15,726 bases of DNA from JBHJHK01 sp050330975 (GTDB lineage Bacteria; Pseudomonadota; Gammaproteobacteria; Competibacterales; Competibacteraceae), in the NCBI GenBank assembly GCA_050330975.1, contig JBHJHK010000429.1, positions 1 to 15,726 on the forward strand, in the 5' to 3' direction. The position numbers and the translations under genes are program-made. Position 1 is the stretch's first letter. Each line of letters begins with the position of its first letter. Below are positions 1-7,956 of the stretch, one piece after another. The notes under the pieces were generated by a model. The model saw only the letters and a program-made list of their open reading frames with translations. It had not been told where the DNA came from and ran no database searches.

Positions 1-36
1 TATTTTTGTTTGTTTGTTTTTTGTGGGGGTTGTTTT

Positions 37-59
37 CGGGGCCCTCCCCCCGGGCCCCG
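37..59. repeat. Perfect 8-bp GC hairpin
   Basis: CGGGGCCC (37-44) and GGGCCCCG (52-59) are exact reverse complements separated by a 7-nt loop. No U-tract follows on either strand: the plus strand continues GTTCCC and the minus strand continues AAAACAAC. It is therefore not a canonical intrinsic terminator, although it lies 3' of the spoVR operon and could protect or pause a transcript. Confidence 0.5.
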
Positions 60-71
60 TTCCCCCCCGTT

Positions 72-95
72 GGGTGGGGTTGTGGGGTGACTGGG
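72..95 (+). other. Potential G-quadruplex motif
   Basis: Four G-tracts (72-74, 76-79, 84-87, 93-95) are separated by loops of 1, 4 and 5 nt. This matches the usual G3+N1-7 pattern for a DNA quadruplex on the plus strand. Whether it folds is not knowable from sequence. G-runs are common in this GC-rich window, so chance is a fair alternative. Confidence 0.4.
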
Positions 96-286
96 TCTGA
101 CCCCTGGGCTGCAGGCTTCGGGGAAGGTGGTTCCGACGTCATCGACGACCACACCGCTTATGAGTCCGATGCCGCCGTCCAGTGAGGTCATCCCATGGAC
201 CTCGACGGCATCACCGTCGAACATCCTCACATCGCCCATGGATGTGATTGACCATGGATGTCTTACGGCGGTATAGAACCAGGGAA

Positions 287-1786
287 CTAAAAAAACCGCT
301 CGCACTCGCTGATCAATTCCCGGTGGCCGTCCTCGTCGACGGACTCCAGTCTAACGGTGAAACCCCACAGCCTGTGGATGTGCTTGAGTACCTCGTAGCA
401 GCTGTTTTCTTCCAAAGGCTTGCGGTTGTAGCGGGTGTGATGGAGGGTGATGGAGCGATCCCCCCGGTGGTCCACCTCGAAGACTTGGATATTGGGTTCC
501 CGGGATCCCAGATTGTACTGATCCGCCAGGGATTGGCGCACATGGCGGTAGCCCTCGTCGTCGTGGATAGCGGCGATCTCCAAGTCCTTGCGGGTATCGT
601 CGTCCAGTACGGCAAACAACTTGAAATCCCGGATTACCTTGGGGGACAAGAACTGGGCGATAAAGCTCTCGTCTTTGAAGTTGCGCATGGCAAAATCCAA
701 GGTTTCCCGCCAGGGGCTGCCGGCGAAGTCCGGAAACCAGCGCTTGTCCTCCTCGGTGGGTTCCTCACAGACCCGGCGAATATCCTGCATCATGGCAAAC
801 CCCAGGGCGTAGGGGTTGATGCCGCTGTAGTGGGGACTGTTGTAGGGGGGCTGGTAAACGACGTTGGTGTGGGATTGCAAGAACTCCATCATAAAGCCGT
901 CGTGGAGGCGGCCGCGCTCGTAGAGTTCGTTGAGGATGGTGTAGTGCCAAAAGGTAGCCCAACCCTCGTTCATCACCTGGGTTTGGCGTTGGGGATAGAA
1001 GTATTGGGCCATCTTGCGAACGATGCGCACCACCTCCCGCTGCCAGGGTTCCAAAAGCGGGGCGTTTTTCTCGATGAAATAGAGCAGATTCTCCTGGGGC
1101 TCCGGAGGAAAACGCTCGTCTTCGGCCTCGGTCTCGGCCTTGTTCTTGGTGGGTACTGTGCGCCACAGGTCGTTGATCTGGGACTGGAGGTAGGCCTCCC
1201 GCTCCCGCTGGCGCTGGCGCTCTTCGTGCATGGACAGAGGCGATGGCCGCTTGTAGCGATCTACCCCGTAGTTCATCAACGCATGGCAGGAGTCTAGTAA
1301 CAGCTCCATGGCTTCCTCGCCATGGCGTTCCTCGCATTCGCGGATATAGTTGCGGGCAAACACCAAATAGTCAATGATGGCATCCGCTGAGGTCCAGCTG
1401 CGGAACAAATAGTTGCCCTTGAAAAACGAGTTGTGGCCGTAGCAGGCGTGGGCGATGACCAACGCCTGCATGGTGATGGTGTTCTCCTCCATCAAGTAGG
1501 CGATACAGGGGTTGGAATTGATGACGATCTCGTAGGCCAACCCCATCTGGCCCCGGCGGTAGTGGCGCTCAGTGGCGACAAACTGCTTGCCGTAGGACCA
1601 ATGGTTGTAGCCGATGGGCATGCCCACCGACGAGTAAGCGTCCATCATCTGTTCGGCGGTGATGATCTCGATCTGATTGGGGTAAGTGTCGAGACCAAAA
1701 TGGTCTGCCACCTCGGCGATGGCGTCGTTGTACTTGTCGAGCAGGGCAAAGGTCCACTCCGACCCTTCGGACAGGTAGTCACTCAT
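287..1786 (-). CDS. spoVR: SpoVR family protein (YcgB-like)
   Basis: A 499-aa protein of the SpoVR/YcgB family, close to the length of E. coli YcgB (about 510 aa). Family landmarks visible are the N-terminal SDYLSEGSEWTF region, NHWSYGK (61-67), the IAHACYGHNSFFKGN segment (111-125), MNEGWATFWHYTIL (272-285), SPHYSGINPYALGF (317-330) and a separate C-terminal domain from about residue 395. The biochemical role is not established. The family is tied to Bacillus spore cortex formation and, in Proteobacteria, to the PrkA-YeaH stress module. It is the last gene of the operon; its ATG overlaps the yeaH stop by four bases (ATGA), implying translational coupling. The pair H113/H118 with E274 in an NEG motif resembles a zincin metal site; that is my inference. 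No signal peptide is visible, so it is probably cytosolic. Confidence 0.95.
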   Translation of the reverse strand: MSDYLSEGSEWTFALLDKYNDAIAEVADHFGLDTYPNQIEIITAEQMMDAYSSVGMPIGYNHWSYGKQFVATERHYRRGQMGLAYEIVINSNPCIAYLMEENTITMQALVIAHACYGHNSFFKGNYLFRSWTSADAIIDYLVFARNYIRECEERHGEEAMELLLDSCHALMNYGVDRYKRPSPLSMHEERQRQREREAYLQSQINDLWRTVPTKNKAETEAEDERFPPEPQENLLYFIEKNAPLLEPWQREVVRIVRKMAQYFYPQRQTQVMNEGWATFWHYTILNELYERGRLHDGFMMEFLQSHTNVVYQPPYNSPHYSGINPYALGFAMMQDIRRVCEEPTEEDKRWFPDFAGSPWRETLDFAMRNFKDESFIAQFLSPKVIRDFKLFAVLDDDTRKDLEIAAIHDDEGYRHVRQSLADQYNLGSREPNIQVFEVDHRGDRSITLHHTRYNRKPLEENSCYEVLKHIHRLWGFTVRLESVDEDGHRELISECERFF

Positions 1787-3051
1787 GCGGCGATTCGCCT
1801 CTTGAAAAGCTCGCGGAATACAGGGTAAATGTCCGCCGGCGTGTCAATCTGCTCCATGGCGAAATGGGGACAGGCCGCCTTGACGTCGCCGTAGGCCTCC
1901 CACAGGTTCTGGTGGCGGTCGGGGGTGATCTCGATATAGGCGAAGTAGCGCACCAACGGCATGATGTGCTGGAGGAGCAGCTCTCGACAGCCGGGGGAAT
2001 CCGTGTGCCAGTTGTCGCCATCGGAGGCCTGGGCGGCGTAGATGTTCCAACTGGAGATGGGATAGCGTTCTCGCATGATGTCCACCATCAACCGCAGGGC
2101 GCTGGAGACCACCGTCCCTCCCGTTTCCCGGGAGTAGAAAAATTCCTCCTCGTCCACTTCCTTGGCCACGGTGTGGTGGCGGATAAACACCACGTCAATG
2201 TGTTCGTAATTGCGGCGCAAAAACAAATACAGCAAGGTGAAAAACCGCTTGGCCAAATCCTTGCGCGCCTGGTTCATGGACCCCGACACATCCATGAGGC
2301 AGAACATCACCGCCTGGGAACTGGGCTGGGGCTGCTTGATGCGGTTGTTGTAGCGCAGGTCAAAGGTATCCAAAAACGGAATGGCCCGCAGGCGGGCCTG
2401 GAGGCGCTCCATCTCCAGGCGCAACTCCCGGGCTTCGGGACCATCCCCCTCGCCTCGGGCCTCCAGGTCGACCAGCTGCTCTTCGATTTCCCGCAGCCTG
2501 CCTCGCAACGGCGAGCCCAGGGCGATGCGCCGGGCCATGGCGCCCCTGAGGCTGCGCACCACGTTGATGTTGGAGGGGACCCCATCGGAGGTAAAACCCG
2601 CCCGAACGCTTTTGTACTCGGCCACCTTGGCGAGCTCGGTGTGGACTAGGTTGGGCAATTCCAGGTCTTCGAAGAAAAGCTCTAGAAACTCTTCTCGGGA
2701 CAGTTCAAAGACGAAATCGTCCTCCCCTTCTCCCTGGTTGCTGGCCTGACTGCCACCGCCTCCACCACTGCCCCCCCGGGGACGGGGCACCCGGTCGCCG
2801 GTGACGAAGTCGGTGTTGCCCGGGTGGACGATCTCCCGCTGACCCCCGGACCCGTGGTGAAACACGGGTTCCGACAGGTCCCTTGAGGGGATGGTGACCT
2901 TCTCCCCGCTGTCCATGTCTTTGATGGAGCGGCCCGCCATGGCGTCGGTGACGGCCCGCTTGAGCTGGTGCTTAAACCGCCGGATAAAGCGCTGGCGGTT
3001 GACGGCGCTCTTGTTTTTGCCGTCTAGCCGTCGGTCTATGAAGTGGGACAT
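1783..3051 (-). CDS. yeaH: YeaH/YhbH family protein (DUF444, VWA-like)
   Basis: A 422-aa DUF444 protein, near the size of E. coli YeaH (427 aa). The start chosen is the ATG at 3051 (MSHFIDRRLDGKNKS), which matches the family N-terminus and follows a good GAGGGAG ribosome site; a longer in-frame start at 3114 would run into the prkA end. The N-terminal part is basic, followed by a Gly-rich linker (about residues 93-102). A von Willebrand A-like domain has a MIDAS motif DVSGSM (about 254-259) and a later GGT (about 311-313) that can supply the metal-binding threonine. YeaH proteins are encoded with PrkA and SpoVR and are thought to act with the kinase; the exact role is unknown. It is the middle gene, 32 nt after prkA, and overlaps spoVR by 4 nt. 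Confidence 0.95.
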   Translation of the reverse strand: MSHFIDRRLDGKNKSAVNRQRFIRRFKHQLKRAVTDAMAGRSIKDMDSGEKVTIPSRDLSEPVFHHGSGGQREIVHPGNTDFVTGDRVPRPRGGSGGGGGSQASNQGEGEDDFVFELSREEFLELFFEDLELPNLVHTELAKVAEYKSVRAGFTSDGVPSNINVVRSLRGAMARRIALGSPLRGRLREIEEQLVDLEARGEGDGPEARELRLEMERLQARLRAIPFLDTFDLRYNNRIKQPQPSSQAVMFCLMDVSGSMNQARKDLAKRFFTLLYLFLRRNYEHIDVVFIRHHTVAKEVDEEEFFYSRETGGTVVSSALRLMVDIMRERYPISSWNIYAAQASDGDNWHTDSPGCRELLLQHIMPLVRYFAYIEITPDRHQNLWEAYGDVKAACPHFAMEQIDTPADIYPVFRELFKRRIAA

Positions 3052-3083
3052 AGAAGACTCCCTCAGGGGCCGCCCGGAGTGAG

Positions 3084-5006
3084 TTACGAGGCCTTGCGCA
3101 CCCGCAAATACCACTCGGACAGCAGTTTGACCTGCTTTCTGGTGTAACCCTTCTCCATCATCCGGGTCACAAACTCTTCGTGTTTCTTTTGCTCTTCGGT
3201 GGAGGCCTTGGCGCTGAAGGAGATCACCGGCAAAAGCTCCTCTGTGGAGGAGAACATCTTCTTCTCGATCACCGTGCGCAACTTCTCATAGGAGGTCCAG
3301 GTGGGGTTCTTGCCCTGGTTGTTGGCCCGAGCCCGCAGTACAAAGTTGACGATCTCGTTGCGGAAATCCTTGGGATTGGAGATCCCCGCCGGCGTTTCGA
3401 TTTTCTCCAGCTCCGAGTTCAAGGCCGCCCGGTCGAAGAACTCGCCGGTATCGGGATCCCGGTATTCTTGATCTTGGATCCAGAAGTCGGCGTAGGTGAC
3501 GTAGCGGTCAAAAATGTTTTGGCCATACTCGGAGTAGGATTCCAGGTAGGCAGTCTGGAGCTCCTTGCCGATGAACTCGGCGTAGCGGGGCGCTAGATAA
3601 CCCTTGATAAAGCCTAGGTACTTCTCCTCGACTTCCGGGGGAAACTGCTCCCGCTCGATCTGGCGCTCCAACACGTAGAGGAGATGCACCGGATTGGCGG
3701 CCACTTCGCTGTGGTCGAAGTTGAATACTTGAGACAGGATCTTAAAGGCAAAGCGGGTGGAAATACCCGTCATGCCCTCGTCTACCCCGGCGTAGTCCCG
3801 ATACTCCTGGATCGACTTGGCCTTGGGATCGGTGTCCTTGAGGTTCTCCCCGTCGTAGACCCGCATCTTGGAGTAGATGCTGGAATTCTCCGGTTCCTTG
3901 AGGCGGGTCAACACCGAAAACTGGGCCAGCATCTCCAACGTCCCCGGGGCGCAAGCCGCCTCGTTTAAGGAGCTGTTCTGCAACAGCTTGCCGTAGATCT
4001 TGACCTCCTCCGAGACCCGCAGGCAATAGGGGACTTTGACGATGTAGACCCGGTCGATAAAGGCTTCATTATTTTTGTTGTTTTTAAAGGCTTGCCACTC
4101 CGACTCGTTGGAGTGGGCCAAAATCAGACCCTCGTAGGGGATGGCCCCCAAGCCCTCGGTGCCCTTGTAGTTGCCCTCCTGGGTGGCGGTGAGCAGTGGG
4201 TGGAGGACCTTGATAGGGGCCTTGAACATCTCGACGAATTCCATCACTCCCCGGTTGGCCAAACACAGGCCCCCCGAGTAACTGTAGGCGTCGGGGTCGT
4301 GCTGGGCGAAGCGCTCCAGCTTTCTGATGTCCACCTTGCCCACCAGCGACGAGATGTCTTGGTTGTTCTCGTCCCCGGGCTCGGTCTTGGCGATGGCGAT
4401 CTGCTTGAGGGCAGAGGGATAGAGTTTGACGACCTTGAACTGGGTGATATCGCCGTTGTACTCGTGGAGTCGCTTCACCGCCCACGGCGACATGATGGAG
4501 CGCAGGTAACGCCTGGGGATGCCGTAGTCCTCTTCGAGGATGTCGCCGTCCTCCTCGGGATCGAACAACGACAGCGGCGATTCGTTGATGGGCGAGTCCT
4601 GGATGGCGTAGAACGATACCTTTTCCATCAGAGCCTTTAGGGTCTCGGCCAGAGAGGACTTACCACCCCCCACCGGACCCAGCAGATAGAGGATCTGCTT
4701 TTTCTCCTCCAAGCCCTGGGCGGCGTGTTTGAGGTAGGACACGATCTGCTCGATGGCGTCCTCCATGCCGTAAAATTCCCGGAAGGCGGGATAGAGTTTG
4801 ATGACCTTGTTGGAGAATATCCGACTCAAACGCGGGTCGAGGCGGGTATCCACCAGTTCGGGCTCGCCAATGGCCATGAGCAGTCGCTCGGCCGCCGTGG
4901 CGTAGGCACTGGGGTCGTCTCTGCAGATGGACAGGTAGTCTTGCAAGGAGTAGACCTCCTCGCGACTGGCCTCAAAGCGAGAAATGTAGCGCTGGAAAAT
5001 ACTCAT
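3084..5006 (-). CDS. prkA: PrkA family AAA+ serine protein kinase (YeaG)
   Basis: A 640-aa protein matching the PrkA/YeaG family (E. coli YeaG is about 644 aa). The AAA+ domain has a P-loop GPVGGGKSS at 110-118, a GGLCLANRGVMEFVEMFKA region (245-263), LLTATQEGNY (271-280) and the ILAHSNESEW segment (295-304) before a VYIVKVPYCLRVSEE stretch. The C-terminal part is the PrkA-type domain annotated as kinase-like. PrkA proteins phosphorylate protein substrates, and in E. coli YeaG acts in nitrogen starvation and general stress tolerance. It is the first gene of prkA-yeaH-spoVR and is cytosolic. The ATG at 5006 is preceded by a strong purine-rich site (GAGGGGGA, about 7 nt away). A sigma-54 promoter lies about 36 nt upstream of the start codon, fitting nitrogen- or starvation-linked expression. 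Confidence 0.97.
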   Translation of the reverse strand: MSIFQRYISRFEASREEVYSLQDYLSICRDDPSAYATAAERLLMAIGEPELVDTRLDPRLSRIFSNKVIKLYPAFREFYGMEDAIEQIVSYLKHAAQGLEEKKQILYLLGPVGGGKSSLAETLKALMEKVSFYAIQDSPINESPLSLFDPEEDGDILEEDYGIPRRYLRSIMSPWAVKRLHEYNGDITQFKVVKLYPSALKQIAIAKTEPGDENNQDISSLVGKVDIRKLERFAQHDPDAYSYSGGLCLANRGVMEFVEMFKAPIKVLHPLLTATQEGNYKGTEGLGAIPYEGLILAHSNESEWQAFKNNKNNEAFIDRVYIVKVPYCLRVSEEVKIYGKLLQNSSLNEAACAPGTLEMLAQFSVLTRLKEPENSSIYSKMRVYDGENLKDTDPKAKSIQEYRDYAGVDEGMTGISTRFAFKILSQVFNFDHSEVAANPVHLLYVLERQIEREQFPPEVEEKYLGFIKGYLAPRYAEFIGKELQTAYLESYSEYGQNIFDRYVTYADFWIQDQEYRDPDTGEFFDRAALNSELEKIETPAGISNPKDFRNEIVNFVLRARANNQGKNPTWTSYEKLRTVIEKKMFSSTEELLPVISFSAKASTEEQKKHEEFVTRMMEKGYTRKQVKLLSEWYLRVRKAS

Positions 5007-5050
5007 GCCAAGTCCCCCTCATCGTGATTGACCGTCGGCATGCGGTGTGC

Positions 5051-5070
5051 AAAGCAATTTTTAAGCCAGA
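5051..5070 (-). promoter_or_regulatory. Sigma-54 (RpoN) promoter for prkA-yeaH-spoVR
   Basis: The minus strand reads CTGGCTTAAAAATTGCTTT. The invariant -24 GG (5067-5066) and -12 GC (5055-5054) are exactly 10 nt apart, with YTGGC and TTGCW both matched. The predicted transcript start is near 5042, giving a leader of about 36 nt with a good ribosome site before the prkA ATG. The E. coli yeaGH operon is known to respond to nitrogen starvation through NtrC and sigma-54, which supports the call. Confidence 0.8.
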
Positions 5071-5073
5071 ATG

Positions 5074-5111
5074 CGGCGACTGTCTACCCCCGGTTGAGGC
5101 CCCAGTCGCCG
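5074..5111. repeat. Inverted repeat upstream of prkA promoter (proximal)
   Basis: CGGCGACT (5074-5081) and AGTCGCCG (5104-5111) are perfect 8-bp complementary arms with 22 nt between. The repeat is centred about 50 bp upstream of the predicted sigma-54 start. It could bind a regulator or a bending protein; the function is inferred only from position. Confidence 0.4.
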
Positions 5112-5150
5112 AGCTGTCAAAAGATTGGACACCACGGCGAGATCGGTGAC

Positions 5151-5176
5151 TGCTGAGGTCTGCCGGTTTCTCAGCA
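5151..5176. promoter_or_regulatory. Candidate enhancer site for the prkA sigma-54 promoter
   Basis: TGCTGAG (5151-5157) and CTCAGCA (5170-5176) form a perfect inverted repeat with a 12-nt spacer, centred about 120 bp upstream of the predicted start. That distance is typical for binding sites of sigma-54 activators. The sequence does not fit the NtrC consensus (TGCAC-type half sites 5 nt apart), so a different activator would be needed. Confidence 0.4.
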
Positions 5177-5483
5177 CAAACGGGGCTCTCAAAGGAGACA
5201 TTTCGAGACAGCCTTGGGCGTTCGCTGCGACACAAAAGGGCCGTTGAAGTGGAAAATTCCTATAGATCAAGGGCATGAATAGGGTAGCTGGGGAGGATCG
5301 CCCAGGGTAAGCAACGCTCTTGTGAAGACCGACTGACCGCGGAAGAGGTTGGGATTCTTTGCGAGGTGCGGGAGAGCGAGCGCGGTAGGGCATAGGGTTA
5401 AGCTTGTGACCACCACCCTATTGAACGCCAATCTGAGTCGATCTGTCAAACAGTTGACTTGAATGCTTGGCAAGGTAAAGATC

Positions 5484-6467
5484 GTGAATAACCACGACGA
5501 TAATAGTGTTTATCGTACCCTGAATCCAGATCGGATGCTGGACGCGGTCGAAAGCGTCGGGCTGCGTTGCGACGGCCGATTGTTGGCCCTCAATAGCTAT
5601 GAGAATCGGGTCTACCAGGTGGGTGTAGAGGACGGTGGCTTCGTCATCGCCAAGTTTTACCGAGCCGAGCGCTGGAGCGACGCCGCCATTTTGGAAGAGC
5701 ACGCCTTTGCCTTTGAACTGGTGAACAACGAAGTCCCGGTGGTTGCCCCCATGCCATTTGATGGCAAGACCCTCCACCATTTCGAAGGGTTTCGCCTGGC
5801 GTTGTTCCCTCGGCGAGGTGGGCGGTGGCCGGAGCTCGACGATCCTGAGGTGCGCGAGCGCATCGGCCGAGCCATTGGGCGCCTCCACGCCGTGGGGTCG
5901 GTACATCCCTTTGACCATCGCCCTCGCCTGGCCGTGGCCCCAGGCCGCGCTGCTCGGGATTTTCTCTTGGCCCAGGGCTGGATTCCCGCCTTTATGGTGG
6001 ACGAGTACACCCGCCTCACCGAGGGTCTATTGGCCAAGGTCGACGCCTGCTTTGCCAAGGCTGCCCCGGCGACCTTGCGCCTCCACGGCGACTGCCATCC
6101 GGGGAACATTCTCTGGACCGAGGCGGGGGGGCACTTTGTCGATTTGGACGACTGTTGCCTCGGTCCCGCCATCCAGGATTTGTGGATGCTGTTGTCGGGG
6201 GATCGAGCCCAAATGACCCGCCAGTTGGTGGATATACTGGAGGGTTATTGCACCTTTTTCGACTTTTCCAAGGCGGAGTTGCATCTCATCGAGGCGTTGC
6301 GCACCCTGAGGATGCTCAACTACAGTGCCTGGCTCGCCAAGCGCTGGAGCGATCCGGCCTTCAAGCTCAATTTCCCCTGGTTTGGGGAGTTGCGCTACTG
6401 GGAGGAGCAGCTGTTGGCATTGCGAGACCAAGACCGGCTGCTGGACGAACCGCCGTTGGTTTTGTAA
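5484..6467 (+). CDS. srkA: Stress response kinase A (SrkA/YihE/RdoA)
   Basis: A serine/threonine protein kinase of the aminoglycoside-phosphotransferase fold, matching E. coli SrkA along its whole length (about 327 versus 328 aa). From the GTG start, motifs are LNSYENRVYQ, the ATP-binding lysine in VIAKFYRAERW (about K57), ILEEHAFA, the catalytic loop RLHGDCHPGNILW (about 200-211, Asp 203, Asn 208) and the metal-binding FVDLDD (about 218-223) followed by GPAIQDLWMLLSGD. SrkA counteracts stress-induced death and acts with envelope stress signalling in enterics. I chose GTG at 5484 because AAGG lies 8 nt upstream and the N-terminus MNNHDDN aligns with E. coli MNNSAF; the ATG at 5463, adding seven residues, has no ribosome site. 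It is a single gene, convergent with pyk. Confidence 0.95.
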   Translation: MNNHDDNSVYRTLNPDRMLDAVESVGLRCDGRLLALNSYENRVYQVGVEDGGFVIAKFYRAERWSDAAILEEHAFAFELVNNEVPVVAPMPFDGKTLHHFEGFRLALFPRRGGRWPELDDPEVRERIGRAIGRLHAVGSVHPFDHRPRLAVAPGRAARDFLLAQGWIPAFMVDEYTRLTEGLLAKVDACFAKAAPATLRLHGDCHPGNILWTEAGGHFVDLDDCCLGPAIQDLWMLLSGDRAQMTRQLVDILEGYCTFFDFSKAELHLIEALRTLRMLNYSAWLAKRWSDPAFKLNFPWFGELRYWEEQLLALRDQDRLLDEPPLVL

Positions 6468-6492
6468 GCCCCGCCATTACTCCCCATGGGGC
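6468..6492. terminator. Possible hairpin between convergent srkA and pyk
   Basis: The 36-bp gap between the two stop codons contains GCCCC (6468-6472) pairing with GGGGC (6488-6492), and a self-complementary CCCCATGGGG (6482-6491). No U-tract follows on either strand, so a role in termination is only suggested by position. Confidence 0.25.
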
Positions 6493-6503
6493 GTTGCCAG
6501 CCC

Positions 6504-7919
6504 TCATTCAAGGGTGGCAATGCGCAGCAAATTGGTGGTGCCACTGGTGCCAAAGGGCATTCCGGCGGTGATGGCGATGGTATCTCCCCGTCGGGCAAAG
6601 CCCTCCTGGAGGACGGTGCGGCAGGCGTCGTTGACCATCTCGGTGACGCTCTCCACCGCGGCGCAGTGGGCTGGATGGACGCCCCACACCACCGTCAAGC
6701 GCCTAGCGGTAGTTCGGTGGGGGGTGAGGGCGACGATGGGGGCTTCGGGGCGCTCCCTGGCCGCCCGCAAGCAGGTGGAGCCGGAGCTGGTATAGGTCAC
6801 CGTTGTGGCCAACTGGAGGACCCGCGATACGCTGTTGAGGGCCGAGCACACCGCCGCTGCGGCCGTGGGCTCCCGCTCCAGGACCAGGCTGTCCATGAGG
6901 TCGCGGTAGCGTTCATCCCGCTCCACCCGGGCGATGATGCGGTTCATCATGGCCACGGCCTCCCGGGGGTACTGGCCGGCGGCGGTCTCTGCCGACAACA
7001 TCACCGCGTCGGCCCCCTCGTAGACGGCGGTGGCCACGTCCGAGGCCTCGGCCCGGGTGGGGGTGGGGGCTTGAATCATGGACTCCAGCATCTGGGTGGC
7101 CACCACCACGGGTTTGCCCGCCTGGCGGCAGGCGCGGATGATGCGCTTTTGCACCCCCGGTACATCTTCGGGGGGCAACTCCACCCCCAGGTCTCCCCGG
7201 GCCACCATGACGGCATCGGCCCGTTCGACGATGGCCTCGAGGTTGTCGATGGCGGCGGGCTTTTCCAGTTTGGCCATCACAGCAGCCCGGCCTTGGATGA
7301 TCCCTTTGATTTCGTCGATGTCGCTGGGGTGTTGGACAAAGGACAGGGCGATCCAGTCGGCCCCTAAAGACAGGCCAAAGTCCAGATCCTCTCGATCCTT
7401 GGGGGTCAAAGGCGAGAGGGGAATCACCACGTCGGGGACGTTGACCCCATTGCGATCCGACAACTCCCCCCCCACCACCACCTCGGTGTCGGCGAAGTCG
7501 GGGGCGGCGTGCACCACTTTGAGGCGAAGCTTGCCATCGTTGAGCAATAGTTGGGCGCCTGGCCGCAGGGCGTCGAGAATTTCCGGATGGGGAAGTTGGA
7601 CCCTCTGGCCATCCCCGGGGATATCCGACAGATCCAAGCGGAAGGCTTGCCCGGGGGTCAGGGTGATGGGGCCAGTTTCAAACCGGCCAATGCGCAGCTT
7701 GGGCCCCTGGAGGTCCAGCAATACGCCGATGGGTTTGTACACCTGGGCCTCAAGGGCACGAATGATTTCAAAGCGTCGCCGATGGTCGTCGTGGCTGCCA
7801 TGGCTAAAATTGAGGCGAAACACATCGGCGCCGGCGTGGAACAGGGTGTGGATGGTTTCCTCGTCGGAAGAGGCGGGCCCCAGGGTGGCGAGAATTTTGG
7901 CGTGGCGATGGCGGCGCAT
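6504..7919 (-). CDS. pyk: Pyruvate kinase, PykA type
   Basis: A glycolytic enzyme converting phosphoenolpyruvate and ADP to pyruvate and ATP, about 471 aa from the ATG at 7919 (MRRHRHAKILATLGPAS). Signature regions are NFSHGSHDDH, LLDLQGPKLRIG (the QGPK form of PykA enzymes rather than the TKGPE form of PykF), the MAKLEKPAAIDNL segment with the catalytic lysine, VARGDLGVELP, ATQMLESM and PTRAEASDVATAVYEGADAVMLSAETAAGQYP. The regulatory C-terminal domain is complete. An in-frame ATG 22 codons upstream exists, but it overlaps the promoter and lacks family similarity; the chosen start has GAGGA 7 nt upstream. It is divergent from the HisD-like gene and convergent with srkA. Confidence 0.96.
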   Translation of the reverse strand: MRRHRHAKILATLGPASSDEETIHTLFHAGADVFRLNFSHGSHDDHRRRFEIIRALEAQVYKPIGVLLDLQGPKLRIGRFETGPITLTPGQAFRLDLSDIPGDGQRVQLPHPEILDALRPGAQLLLNDGKLRLKVVHAAPDFADTEVVVGGELSDRNGVNVPDVVIPLSPLTPKDREDLDFGLSLGADWIALSFVQHPSDIDEIKGIIQGRAAVMAKLEKPAAIDNLEAIVERADAVMVARGDLGVELPPEDVPGVQKRIIRACRQAGKPVVVATQMLESMIQAPTPTRAEASDVATAVYEGADAVMLSAETAAGQYPREAVAMMNRIIARVERDERYRDLMDSLVLEREPTAAAAVCSALNSVSRVLQLATTVTYTSSGSTCLRAARERPEAPIVALTPHRTTARRLTVVWGVHPAHCAAVESVTEMVNDACRTVLQEGFARRGDTIAITAGMPFGTSGTTNLLRIATLE

Positions 7920-7956
7920 GGAATAGTCCTCTGCGGGAGGGGAACAGCCGGTGTAT

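Larger units (their letters stand above)
1..286. other. Left-edge flank, no gene supported
   Basis: This stretch lies downstream of the spoVR stop codon. It begins with T-rich TTTG repeats, followed by G/C homopolymer runs. Two reading frames stay open to the left edge. One is a plus-strand frame ending in TGA at about 183-185, with an acidic tail. The other is a minus-strand frame from an ATG at 239. Neither resembles a family I recognise, and their third-position GC is similar, so I call neither a gene. The region also holds a GC hairpin, a G-rich four-tract motif, a second small hairpin at 202-220 (7-bp stem, 5-nt loop) and a 10-bp direct repeat CCATGGATGT at 236-245 and 252-261. Confidence 0.5.
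5007..5483. other. Divergent intergenic region prkA / srkA
   Basis: This 477-bp region separates the divergent prkA operon and srkA. It carries the sigma-54 promoter for prkA and two perfect inverted repeats. Short frames inside it have no recognisable product and irregular composition, so I see no gene here. For srkA, a TTGACT at 5454-5459 looks like a -35 box, but there is no convincing -10 before the coding start. A direct repeat GAGACA-N4-GAGACA lies at about 5195-5210. Confidence 0.6.

Noticed and set aside
248..1297. Long plus-strand reading frame opposite spoVR
   Set aside because: It is the antisense of a well-conserved SpoVR gene, with no recognisable domain and a hydrophobic composition typical of a shadow frame in GC-rich DNA.
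5061..5473. Short minus-strand frames between prkA and srkA
   Set aside because: They overlap the sigma-54 promoter and inverted repeats, lack ribosome sites and family similarity, and have irregular residue composition.
5454..5482. TTGACT as the -35 box of an srkA promoter
   Set aside because: The only -10 at correct spacing (AAAGAT) is weak, and the start point would fall inside the coding sequence.
6486..7367. Gly-rich plus-strand frame opposite pyk
   Set aside because: It is antisense to pyruvate kinase, whose motifs are intact; the Gly/His-rich composition is an artefact of the opposite strand.
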